The notes under the pieces are model-generated. The model was not told the origin of the DNA and ran no database searches. It saw nothing but the letters and a program-made list of their open reading frames with translations. From assembly GCA_000697335.1 (NCBI GenBank), contig JNEM01008874.1:1-21535 (forward strand): DNA of 21,535 nt. The letters are read 5' to 3'. Positions 1-10,154 of this stretch are shown piece by piece. The translations under genes and the position numbers were made by a program. Every line of letters starts with the position of its first letter. Positions within the stretch are counted from its first letter, which is position 1. Source of the DNA: Conidiobolus incongruus B7586 (lineage: Eukaryota > Entomophthoromycota > Entomophthoromycetes > Entomophthorales > Conidiobolaceae).

Positions 1-1067
1 TAAATTAATAAATATTTTAATAATTTTAAAAATAGTTTTATTATTCTTATTCAAGTTATTATAATAATAACAAGGTTTATTAAACAGATTTTTTTATATT
101 ATATTGAGATATTATTAAAAAATTTTAAAATAAAAAATATAATTAGACTATATATATTAATCTCATAATTTCAATTAAATATTGTCCACTTAATTAAAAA
201 TTTATTTCCAATATTTTAATCAATTAATAATTTTCAAATTATAGTTATTCCACTATAAATTTTTATTGTTTTAAATTATAATAAATGATCTAGTAATTTA
301 TTATATTCATTACACATAATATAATATTTAAGGGAACTTTCAAAAAAATATAATGACTGAGAGTTATAAAATTCAAAATTTTACCTACAATGAGGGAAGA
401 GTATTTATTAAAATATAATATTATTCAAAGCATTCTTTAAAAATTATTCATTAAGATCTTAAGATAATGACTAGTGGCTAGAAATTTTAATGCCATAATA
501 TTCTAAATTAGTTTAATTAGCTCACAGTTGAAAAATATAATATAAAAGACTTATTTTGTTGAATTTACCTTAAGTTTTTAACTAAATATAAAAATATAAA
601 TATAATTAAGAGATATTTTAATTGTTATTTATATTTCTTGATAACAGACATATTACAAATGGTATATTTTCATCATAATTTTATTCTTATTTTATTAAAA
701 AATTATTTAAAGATAGTTAATAAACTTTGAGTATAAATACCTAATTTTATCATAAGACCAATAATTAAGATAAGAAATTTGGTTGAGATAAATTAATATT
801 ATTATAATACTTATCATATTATTCAAGTGAGCAATTATATTAGATAAATTATAAGTTTCAATATATACCCTTTTATTAAAAGAAAAAGGAGTGCTTTTAT
901 TGAATATTAAAACAATTATTATAAATTTCAAAACAAATTTTATTTAAATAAAAAAGATATAACTATCTATTATAAATATGAATTTTATAGTATTTTACTA
1001 ACTATTATCATCAAAAGTAAATTCTAATAATATTATATATTTGAAAATTTTCAAAATTAATATTATA
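1..1067. other. AT-rich DNA without a recognisable gene
   Basis: I see no gene here. All six frames are short and of low complexity, and open stretches such as 707-931 on the minus strand read as Ile/Asn/Tyr-rich noise expected of AT-rich DNA. No tRNA, splice-site series or repeated block is apparent. The segment ends at the TA dinucleotide that flanks the Tc1-like element. Confidence 0.6.
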
Positions 1068-1086
1068 CACTAGCTTGCAAAAATAA
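1068..1086 (+). repeat. Left terminal inverted repeat of Tc1-like element
   Basis: The 19 bases CACTAGCTTGCAAAAATAA match the complement of 2629-2647 exactly. TA lies immediately outside at 1066-1067. A further ATAAAAT match follows three bases inward on both sides. Confidence 0.9.
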
Positions 1087-1439
1087 GTCATAAAATTATG
1101 ATTATAGATATTATTATCAATAACTCTGTTAATTTTTAATAAAATTAATTTAAATTAAAATATATAATAAATTTATATTATTTATTTATAATTAAGTATA
1201 TTTGATCTAATTATATTATTTTAGTTGATATATTAAAATTTAAATTTTACCTAAGATAAGTTATAAATTTGTGTGTTTTGATTATAGAAAGAAAATTAAA
1301 ACTTAGTATATTTATCTTTTGTTTTTGTAACTTCCTTAAGTTTATAAGGTATAGAGTTAACTAACTTCTTATATTAACAAAGATTAATTTTGTTTTAAGC
1401 TTCTTAAATATATTTTTAAAGTTTATTTAAATTTTTTAC

Positions 1440-1720
1440 TAGTGGGAAAGCTTTAATTATTTTTTTAATTAATTATAAAGGTATTTAATTAAATTAAAGT
1501 TAAGGGATTAAAGAGGCTACTTCATAACTATTATTTTATCATTTTTAAATTATTTAGTAATAAAAATAGTAATATAACAAAAAATATTATCTTATTAGAA
1601 AATAACATCTGATTTATTTAATTTATATTATTCAATAGTTTTTTTTAATTTATTATTTAGAATATTTAAATATATCTCAACATTAATTCCCTTATTAACT
1701 TTATAAAGATACCTTACACT
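1440..1720 (-). pseudogene. Tc1-like transposase, catalytic-domain remnant (DD34E)
   Basis: Read on the minus strand in one frame, this segment gives NVEIYLNILNNKL, then KSDVIF followed by two stops and DN at 1586-1600, then VMK-stop-PL at about 1511-1525. This matches the Tc1 family pattern of a YxxIL stretch, a KSDVIFQQDN-type second catalytic Asp, and a VMKWPxQSPDLNPIENLW-type end. The Asp codon (589-591 in the 1000s) and the codon at the catalytic Glu position (1484-1486, now Lys) are separated by exactly 34 residues, the DD34E spacing. The two stops replace the Gln-Gln before the Asp, and the third stop replaces Trp. The N-terminal DNA-binding part should lie toward 2500 but I cannot read it with confidence. 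Confidence 0.85.
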
Positions 1721-2628
1721 AGAAGATAATATATATCTTTAAATTATAATTAACCCATCATTATATTTTTGGGTTAAAATAACATAATAGTCACAAAGTA
1801 GTTTTTTGTTTTTTTTAAAATATCTAGCTTTTTTATTAGATTTACTAAAATATATTTTTGTTTTATTAAATTAAATAACCTTACTTTAATTAGTTTTAAT
1901 TTAATTTTAATAGTGACATTTAAACTCTTACCTAGTTTTACAATAAAACTTCTTTAGTTAAGGGTGTTTTTTTTAAAGTGTAAGTAGTATCTATTATAAT
2001 ATAAAGTATATATAATAGTATTAATACTAACTAATATTCTTATATAGTTTTATAATTCTTTTTATATTTCTATATCAATATTACATTTACTTATATTAAC
2101 TAACCTATAAATATACTTTTCATTATATTTATTTATAATCTTAACATACTTAAGTTTAAGTTTAAATATATCCTTATTATAATTTTTAACAACTTTAACT
2201 ATAATAAACTAACTAGCACTAATAATTCTAACAATCATATAAGTTAATTTATCTTTATTATAAAGTTAATTAATATATAAGTAAATCTTTTTAGAAAGGG
2301 ATTTTAGTATTTTAATACTAATGTTATTTAAAATAATAATTTACAATAATAATTTATAATAATAATATTAGTATATATAAACATAATTTAATAAAAGAAA
2401 AAAAATTTAATTTTTATTTTATATATTTTTTTAACTTTTAAACCTATAAATTTATAACTCACCTTATTTAAAATTTAAGATTTAATATATTAACCAATAA
2501 TATATTAAATATAATTAAATATAACCTATTATAATCAGGTAATATACCTTAATTATATATTTTAATTTAAAATAATTAAGAATTGTTTAAGTTACAGGTA
2601 AATATATAAATGATTTTTATTTTATAAT

Positions 2629-2647
2629 TTATTTTTGCAAGCTAGTG
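2629..2647 (-). repeat. Right terminal inverted repeat of Tc1-like element
   Basis: This is the exact inverted copy of 1068-1086. TA follows at 2648-2649, completing the target-site duplication. Confidence 0.9.
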
Positions 2648-3900
2648 TATATTGATATATAAAAATACAATTAAAAGACTTTTTATTTTATATAATAGTG
2701 ACCATATATTTCATAAATATTACTAATAATTTGATTATTAGAATAAATTAGATCTTAATATCATGTCTATTATATTCACCAAATATAGATCCTTGCGATA
2801 ATTACTATTTTGTAAGTAATAAAATTTAATAGGAATAATAAGATATAATCTTTTTTCAACTATTTCCTCTAAATTAAAGGTATAATTCTGAAGATATATT
2901 ATAAAAACCTATATAATAAGGTTGAGTCATTATAATTAGTAGGAAATTCTGATATAGAAATATAAGAAAGATATTAACTATTAAAAATATATTATTTTCG
3001 TTTTAATTTTTTCTCTTTTAAAATTAAAATTTAAAATTAATAAACTTATTTTTTTATTTTACTATATATAGTTATAAAATATATACTATTGAGTTATTTC
3101 AATAATTATAATTAAATAAACTTTATTATATATAATTAAAAATAAAGGTTATTTTATTCAGTTACTATAATTTTTAATTATATATTCTTATATATAATTT
3201 AAAAAAACATAATATTAAACTAGAATGATAAATAATAATTTTAATATCAATTATATTATTTAAATTAAATTAATAATATCATAATCAAATTAATAAAAAT
3301 AAATTTTTTTAGTCTTTATAATGTATATTAATTATGCTGATATTATAAGTATAAAATTTTTCCTTAATAAAAAAATTTTGAAATTACTATAACGATTATA
3401 ATATAAAAAGATTCCAAACTACATCATAATTATGATTTTGATTAGGGTACGATAATTAAAGTCAATTAGTTTATGAATTTTAACCTCGATTTATTTTCCG
3501 AAGATTGTTAGATCCAATATATTATTTTAAAATATATTTGACAACGGAATAACTATAAAATAAGAATATTATATGAAATTATTTTGATTAAACAATAATT
3601 TTAATTGGAGATAATATGCTGAATTAGGTAAGATTATTGGTTAAAATAAAGAATTTTGAAACACTATGTAATTAAAATTAATTAAAATCAATATATTTAA
3701 ACTTCGGATCAATTCAAATAATAAATCTTTTGCATATACATTCAATTAACATTTTTGATTGGATATTCGATAATGTTCTGAAAATATTTGTTAAATAATG
3801 AATTGAATTGAATATTATAAAAATTATTGAACTCAATATGAATAGTAAAATTAAGACGTCCTATTCCTTATCAATAGGTTTGAATATAATTTGAATTAAA
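2648..3900. other. AT-rich spacer before ML pseudogene A
   Basis: There is no readable gene. The composition changes from the T/A-saturated transposon interior to more ordinary spacer with more CA, TG and GA steps from about 3400 onward. A TATA-like stretch near 3813, about 85 bases before the ML pseudogene, could be the remains of its promoter, but AT richness makes that weak. Confidence 0.5.
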
Positions 3901-4362
3901 ATTCCTTTCTTGTTCTTTGCTACCGTCGCTTTGGCTCAAAACGCCCAAAATTGTTCACCTATTAATGAACCTATATTTCAAACTACAGTCAATATGATTA
4001 TGTTTTCTAAGTTTACAGTTTCACCAATTGAACCGACCTTATAGAAATCATTAAGTAAGCCGGATATCCCAAAACTTTTTTGTATAGAAGCTGCTTTTAT
4101 CATTGAAGAAATTCTTAGTATTCCTCTGCAGAATGCCTAAGCAATCAAAAAATCTTATGTGAATGATAATTTATTCTATTTACCTACTAGAATATCATGT
4201 GAATTTGGTGGATGTCCAAAATAAGCAGATTTTGCAAACTTTGAACAAGTATCAATGGTACTCACACACACTGAATCACTAGATGACAATTACCACATTC
4301 AAATCCATTTTGTCCATTCAAAAGGTGATAAATCGCCTGCTTTACAACAAAATCATGAGTAA
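3901..4362 (+). pseudogene. ML-domain (NPC2-like) secreted protein, copy A, decayed
   Basis: This 462-base stretch stays in one frame over the whole length of the intact copy at 5928-6392 (153 versus 154 residues). The start codon position reads ATT, followed by a signal-peptide-like PFLFFATVALAQ. The central ISCEFGGCPK and the end ALQQNHE-stop match copy B nearly residue for residue. Three in-frame stops lie at 4042-4044, 4138-4140 and 4222-4224. The Cys matching C29 of copy B is not visible at its place. No frameshift was found, so the loss looks fairly recent or was caused mainly by substitutions. It points toward copy B (tail to tail). The intact relative would be a small secreted lipid-binding beta-sandwich protein. 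Confidence 0.85.
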
Positions 4363-5273
4363 TTCCAATCTATATCACTCTTATCATTGATAATTTATAT
4401 TAACTAAAATTATTATATATTTAAATATTCCGTTTTAAACTCATTCAACTTTCTCAAATAAAAAAAATTCAAAGTTGTACACAGTAATATCGCTGTTTTA
4501 TTTATAAAACTTCCAAACTATTGAAGAGATAACAAAATAAAATTATTCTTGACAAATTGTTATTAGAGCTATTAAGTATATTCAGATTTTAATTATTATC
4601 TATTTATTTATTATGTATTTGAGTAACTATACTATTATTTATTTAATAATATAATATTAAACTGAACTTATTTTTCAATTTTTTATGTATTAGATCATTG
4701 TATTTATTGTTGAAAATATTTATCATTTATATACAATTAAATGTCAAATAAGTATTTAAGTAAATGTGAAAAAAGTAACTACTTTGTTGGGAATCAATCA
4801 TGTTATAATGATTGAGAATTATTATTATTATTATTATAATTCTTAAAATATTCCATAGGGTAATAATATAAGTCAAAGGTTTTTATTAATATTAATATAA
4901 AGTTCTTCTAAATATTAATGAATTTGATAGAAAATCATTTTCAACTTTATTGAATATAACAACTTTTAAGATTGAAATGATTATCAGAGATTTTATATAA
5001 AATAGTTTAATCTAACATCAATATAAATAAATAATTCATGGTTATTGAAATTTAAATAGTGAATAATCAAAGTTGATAAAAAATTTAATTTGAATATTGT
5101 ATTAAATATAAAAAAGTTAGCTTTAATTTTGATATAATGTTATGAAAACTATTAAAATAATCAATGTTTTTTAAACTTGAATAAGTGTGAGTAGAAAGTG
5201 CTCTTTTTAAAGTATTGTAAATATGAATAAATGATTTGATCAAGAATAATTGTGTAAATAATCATTAAGGTTC

Positions 5274-5630
5274 AAGAAAATAGATAGAGCTAACCAGTAA
5301 ATATCCAATTTTGATGGTAGCATAGATATTAATAAATATATTTAGGGAGTTGGGATCAATCTCGAAATAAATACTTCTGATATTGGGTGAAATGGGATTA
5401 CTTTGTGTCTAAGATGGAGTGGTGATTAAAAACTAGATAAGATAAACGAAGTAATCATTCCAAGCCCCATAAATAACAAATATTTCCAAGATGCACGATA
5501 TTTAATTGTAAAATAATAAAATATGTTAAATGGATCAGAATAAGTTTAAAATATATGTAATATTGATGGAATTATATAGGAAATTTGTTTTATTTCAGAT
5601 TCCATAAAATAGATATAATTGTATTTTGAG
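5274..5630 (+). pseudogene. Possible remnant of an unidentified protein gene
   Basis: G+C rises here above the surrounding spacer, most clearly at 5340-5480. One plus-strand frame gives protein-like text in pieces: GVGINLEINTSDIG, NGITLCLRWSGD and KLDKINEVIIPSPINNKYF, with stops between them. The residue mix is more varied than the Ile/Asn/Lys noise of the spacer. I do not recognise a family, and a second frame over the same bases also gives a Trp-rich string, so the correct frame is uncertain. It may equally be a chance G-rich patch. Confidence 0.25.
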
Positions 5631-5736
5631 TTAAAATGAATTTGATTATGTATTCAATTTAATTTTGAATAGAAATAAATTGGGATTTAATATGAAATAA
5701 AAATCATATCGTTTAAAAAATAATTTCATTATAATC

Positions 5737-5738
<2 letters not shown>

Positions 5739-5766
<28 letters not shown>
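5739..5766. repeat. TA dinucleotide microsatellite
   Basis: This is an uninterrupted run of about 14 TA units, followed by a short TTTA run. It lies 160 bases beyond the 3' end of the intact ML gene. Confidence 0.95.
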
Positions 5767-5771
<5 letters not shown>

Positions 5772-5927
5772 TTATTTATCAAATTTATCAAGAACTATAT
5801 TCATAAGTTTAAATTTCTTTATCCTAAATTCATATTCTTTTTTCACTAATTATAGTAAAATTAAATAAAATTCTTTAACATCAATAACATCATAGTTTAT
5901 AAAAAAATTAATTTATTATGACATAGT

Positions 5928-6392
5928 TCAATATCCATGATTTTGCTGTAAAAGTGCAATTTCTTTACCATCCTGGTTGATGATATGCATTTGAATGCGA
6001 TATTTTACAAATGGTGGCCTTAAATAAGTTGGAACTACTCCAATTTGATCAAATGTGGCTGGACCTGCTTTCTTTGGACAACCACCAAATTCACAGAGTC
6101 CCCTATAAGCAACATTGAGTAGTACTCCGTTGACATATGACTCATATTTAATATGACCGTTCTGAACAGGTTCGGTAAGGTTTCCACTAATTTTGAGACT
6201 TTCAGGAACCCAAATCATTCCAGGTATTAAAGGTTTATCAAATGGGGCCGGGAGAGTACCTGTCACTGAAACATTGTCAACTTTGAATATGGCGTTGGAT
6301 CTATTACATTCAGAAATCTCAGGAACGTTAGTCTCTGGGCATTTTTCAGGGGCTTGAGCTAAGGCGAGAGCAGCAAGGAATAAGAAACGCAT
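5928..6392 (-). CDS. ML-domain (NPC2-like) secreted lipid-binding protein, copy B, intact
   Basis: This is a single-exon gene of 154 residues ending in TGA. The start begins MRFLFLAALALAQA, a clean signal peptide with likely cleavage after residue 14, so the mature protein of about 140 residues is secreted. Cys18, Cys29, Cys100 and Cys105 are present; the pair in LCEFGGCP resembles the central disulfide loop of NPC2. The end reads YRIQMHIINQDGKEIALLQQ, which fits the last strands of the ML beta-sandwich, where family members usually read [hydrophobic]-DQDGKxL. Sites N40 (NVS) and N71 (NLT) could be glycosylated. The usual last Cys of human NPC2 is absent. ML proteins bind sterols or phospholipids; the ligand here is unknown. 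The ATG choice is supported by conservation of ATGCGTTTCTTA-type start sequence in copy C. An AATAAA lies 11-16 bases past the stop. Confidence 0.8.
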   Translation of the reverse strand: MRFLFLAALALAQAPEKCPETNVPEISECNRSNAIFKVDNVSVTGTLPAPFDKPLIPGMIWVPESLKISGNLTEPVQNGHIKYESYVNGVLLNVAYRGLCEFGGCPKKAGPATFDQIGVVPTYLRPPFVKYRIQMHIINQDGKEIALLQQNHGY

Positions 6393-6449
6393 ATTAATTG
6401 AAATTTTATTGGAATCAATTGGTAATAAAATAAGTTTTCTTCACTCTGG

Positions 6450-6457
6450 TATTTATA
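6450..6457 (-). promoter_or_regulatory. TATA element of ML copy B
   Basis: TATAAATA on the minus strand ends 57 bases before the ATG and is followed by an AGAGTGAA motif. Copy C has TATAAATA at almost the same distance (60 bases) and the same GAGTGAA downstream. This shared arrangement supports a real promoter despite the AT-rich background. Confidence 0.55.
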
Positions 6458-9400
6458 TTAGTTTGAATATTTATTGCTTTGCAATTTTGAAGGCATAAAT
6501 ATAGTTATTTATGTTCATATCAATTCAATCAAATTAGATTAAAACTAAAATTTTTCCAGTATATTATTTTGCATAGAATAATTCTTAAAATGCATAAACA
6601 TTAAATTGAAAAAAGTTATTACATAATAATATTTATTAGGTAAAAACATTTTTCAATTATTAAAATTTAAACCCTAAATAAGGATTTTATTGTTGTAAAC
6701 CCTATTTGAAAAAAGTGTTTTAAATTTGAAATTATATTCATATAATCCAATATTTTTACAAGATTCATAATTGATATTTAATAATATCATATTACCAAAT
6801 TACTGAGAATATTAAATTTCAACGATGAATAAAAATTAATTGTCATTATTTTATTTGAAAATAGAATTATTTTTTCATTTAAACAACTAATTATTCATAA
6901 ACCATACTTTAAATTAATTTATTATTGTAATTAAATTTAATTAATTGCCTTGAATTCAGTTTATATGCAACATTTATCAAGATTCAAGGAAGGATTTAAG
7001 AGAAAATATTTTATGAATTATTATTCAATCAATATTATATTATCACAGTGAACACTAATGCTTGAAGCTATCATCAACATTCAAAATATTAAAGATAGTT
7101 ATGATATCTAGTATGTAACAAATATTAACATAATAATATTGATTGAATCATATTTTCTAGATAATTAAATATCCATATTTTTATTGTTTTTTTCAAACAC
7201 AGAGCAAAAATACTATATCCAACATTTGGCGTGTTGCTAATAGCTAAAGGTAATAAAGTGTATTATGACATTGCGATTTTGCTGACCTATAAAATTTAAT
7301 TTCATTCGCATAAAATGATTGAATTATTAATTCTAATATTATCATTATCAATTATATTTAACAAAAATTTCCAAGCCTTGTAATTCAAGAAATTAAATTC
7401 AAACTATCTTTAATCATGTTTGGTTAAATAAAATATAATTTTGAATAATTGTTATTATTGTGGAATTGAATTTCAGAATGTATTGGTAAATTTTGCTACA
7501 AAGATATATCCAAGGATTTAATAGAAAATAAATAGCTCTGCTGACGTTATATAACTTTATACCACTTATTCAATTTTCAAAAGCATTATAAATAATTTAT
7601 TCAACATTAATACTAAGCTATATCTTGAAAATTCAACTTATCTGAAAGTTCTAATTAAGGTTAACTATTCTGCTTAAATTAGAAACTATAAAATTATAAG
7701 TAGTTAATTTATCATAATTTCTCCAAGCATAGATATAAAACAAAACAAAACATTATTGTTAGAATGTTAATAAAATTGGTCTGTTATAATTAACATGATA
7801 TACAATTATCACTAATAATTATTACACATTACCAAAATTGATCTAGTCTTTAATCAGTTTTGGCTCATTCTACTATAATATCGATTAATTTGAATATAAC
7901 GCAATATTTTTAAATAAAATAAATTAATAAAGCTTTATATTATAGAATCTCTAATTCAATCTTGATACTATAACGTTTAATATCCCAATATAAACTTTTT
8001 CACTCTATTAAATCAATATCTGATATATAAAAATGTTTTATATATCCAACGTAAAATTACAATGAAATAAATATTTTCTAATATATATATATATAACAAT
8101 GATCTATAAAATTAGTTCTCATTATTTTCATGCAGATTATTCATTAGTTTTTAAAATCTCTTAAGTGATAAATAAATACCATTTATTACCAATTTCTTTC
8201 TGATTACAATGACTACTATATATATCGTTTTATAATTAATATTTGAATATATTTTGAAATAATTATTTTGATATGAAACTTCATTTAAACAGTGAATATT
8301 ATAAAAATCTAAATATTTCAATATATACTCATTTTACTAATTGTTATTAAACTAGTATATACAATTCTATTAATTCTATAATATCAACTATTCTGTCATT
8401 TAATTTGATAGAACAAAAAACTATTATCAAAATTAGTTTATTTGATGAAAAAAATATATAATTTAAATATTTTACCAAGTTTAACACTAAACAACGTTCA
8501 ATAATATCAAAATAAATTAAGAATAAATATTCTTTTTATTGTGATAAAGTTTTTTTCTGTTTTTAAACATTAAGTTTAGTTGCTGATTATTATTTTATCT
8601 TTAAAGTATGATGGATATATATTGAATAGTTAGTATTTGGTATATTTAATAATCAAATACTCTTTTATTTCTCATTATATTGTAATTTTTTTATTGAATA
8701 TATTGTAATATGAAATGGATCTAATCATAATTATCAATATATTAAAAACATACGTGAAAGTTACACAATATAAAAACTAATAAAATCAATTTAGAAATAT
8801 TTTGTTTATCGTAAAAATGGTAATAAAATTTTCATATAGTATAACTTGATTTTGAATACTAAAACAATGTAGATATAATTTTAATATTGTAAATAACATA
8901 GTAAATTCTTGTATTTTATGGGATGTTGAAAATTCATGCTTGTTATTAATTTATTAATAACAATATAAATATTCAATTCAATAAAATCAATCATATATTA
9001 TTCCTAAATTGAGTATTATATAGCTTGATACAAATTTTCAAATAATTATTTTAAAAAATTTGAATAGTGATTATAGTGATATAATGATATAATGTTATAA
9101 TGTTCTAATAAGGTTTAATTCCATAAATTTCTATTAAATTTATTAATAATAAAATTATCAATATATTGACATATTGAAATATTCACATTGAAAATTAATG
9201 AGTTTATAATAGCCAAATCAAATATAAATACAGCATTGATTATATCTCTGAATCTAGTTCACTTATTTCGCAAAAACCAATATTTAATCTAGGTTATTCA
9301 TTGATATCATTATGGTTTTGAATATCTACTTATTATATTTATGATTTTAAGCGAAAGATGTTGGAAACAATGTTAATTATTAATCACAATTTACACATTA

Positions 9401-10154
9401 ACATGGATATTTAAAAATCATTCACAATTTTTTGTTGATGGTATTATATTTGTTATAAATATTATATTTTTTGATTCAAATTATAATCTGACGGAGTCAA
9501 AATAATTGCGAGTTGGTATTTAAATTCATATTTCAAAATATAGCACAGTTATTTCGATGAAGACATTGATTTTTAGAGTGATAATAAAGGAAAGGTTTTA
9601 TAATAGTCTAGATATTACAATTAATCTCTGAAATCTAATTAATATTTTATAGAAGTAATCGATTTAATCCAAGATTACTAATTAAATAGTTTTCCAATTT
9701 TTGATTGATGATGAAAAGGATAAATGGACAATTATATCATTAATGATTCAAGAATTTGTTGATTGGTGTTTATACAGTCAATAATAAAGGATTTTTAAGT
9801 TACGATCACTTTAATTTTAGATTAATTAATCTATCAAATTTTTAATCAAATTTTCTTTCATTTATTAATTTAAATTTTAATTGATTGAATTAGAAAGCAA
9901 ATAACCAATCAAATTAAGGAAAATAATCCCATAATTAAAATAATATGATGATAAGAAAATTAAGTATAAAAGAAGTGATGTATTTGAAATTAACAAATAC
10001 AATTTCATCATCAAAATCTAATAAATAATAATTTATTATTAATTATTAGTAATCAATTTCATTCAGCATTTTAAAACCTTGTCATTATTATATATAAAAT
10101 ATTATTGGTTATTTATTTCGTACTTTGTTCGCTCTATAATTGTATATTATTAAT
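6458..10154. other. Gene-poor AT-rich spacer upstream of NUP98
   Basis: About 3.7 kb holds no gene I can recognise. Short patches with more G and C occur near 7190-7300, 9230-9380 and 9480-9570, but none gives a sustained protein-like frame. A TA run lies near 8080-8094, and a short imperfect array of ATAATGAT/ATAATGTT units lies near 9074-9105. The last 250 bases probably contain the NUP98 promoter and leader. Confidence 0.5.
9905..9971 (+). promoter_or_regulatory. Candidate NUP98 promoter (CCAAT and TATA motifs)
   Basis: CCAAT occurs at 9905-9909 within AACCAATCAAAT, and GTATAAAAG at about 9963-9971. The order and spacing (about 55 bases) are those of a simple eukaryotic promoter. The proposed start codon lies about 185 bases further on. 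In AT-rich DNA a TATA match alone means little, so this rests on the combination. Confidence 0.3.

Larger units (their letters stand above)
1068..2647 (-). mobile_element. Decayed Tc1-like DNA transposon (Tc1/mariner superfamily)
   Basis: A 1580-base element is bounded by perfect 19-base terminal inverted repeats, CACTAGCTTGCAAAAATAA, followed by a further weaker match. It is flanked on both sides by TA, the target duplication typical of Tc1/mariner elements. The length is normal for a Tc1-like transposon. Inside, the minus strand carries a recognisable but dead transposase (see 1440-1720). The interior is even poorer in G and C than the flanks. It is a cut-and-paste element that can no longer encode an active enzyme. 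The preserved ends could in principle be bound by a transposase made elsewhere. Confidence 0.9.
4363..5927. other. Spacer between convergent ML copies
   Basis: This is non-coding AT-rich DNA between the 3' ends of copies A and B. It holds a short ATT trinucleotide run at about 4818-4836, a stretch of higher G+C at 5274-5630 that may be a gene remnant, and a TA dinucleotide run at 5739-5766. I found no intact open frame or RNA gene. Confidence 0.5.

Noticed and set aside
707-931. 74-residue minus-strand open frame
   Set aside because: Ile/Asn/Tyr-rich text without a motif or conserved start, typical of open frames in AT-rich spacer.
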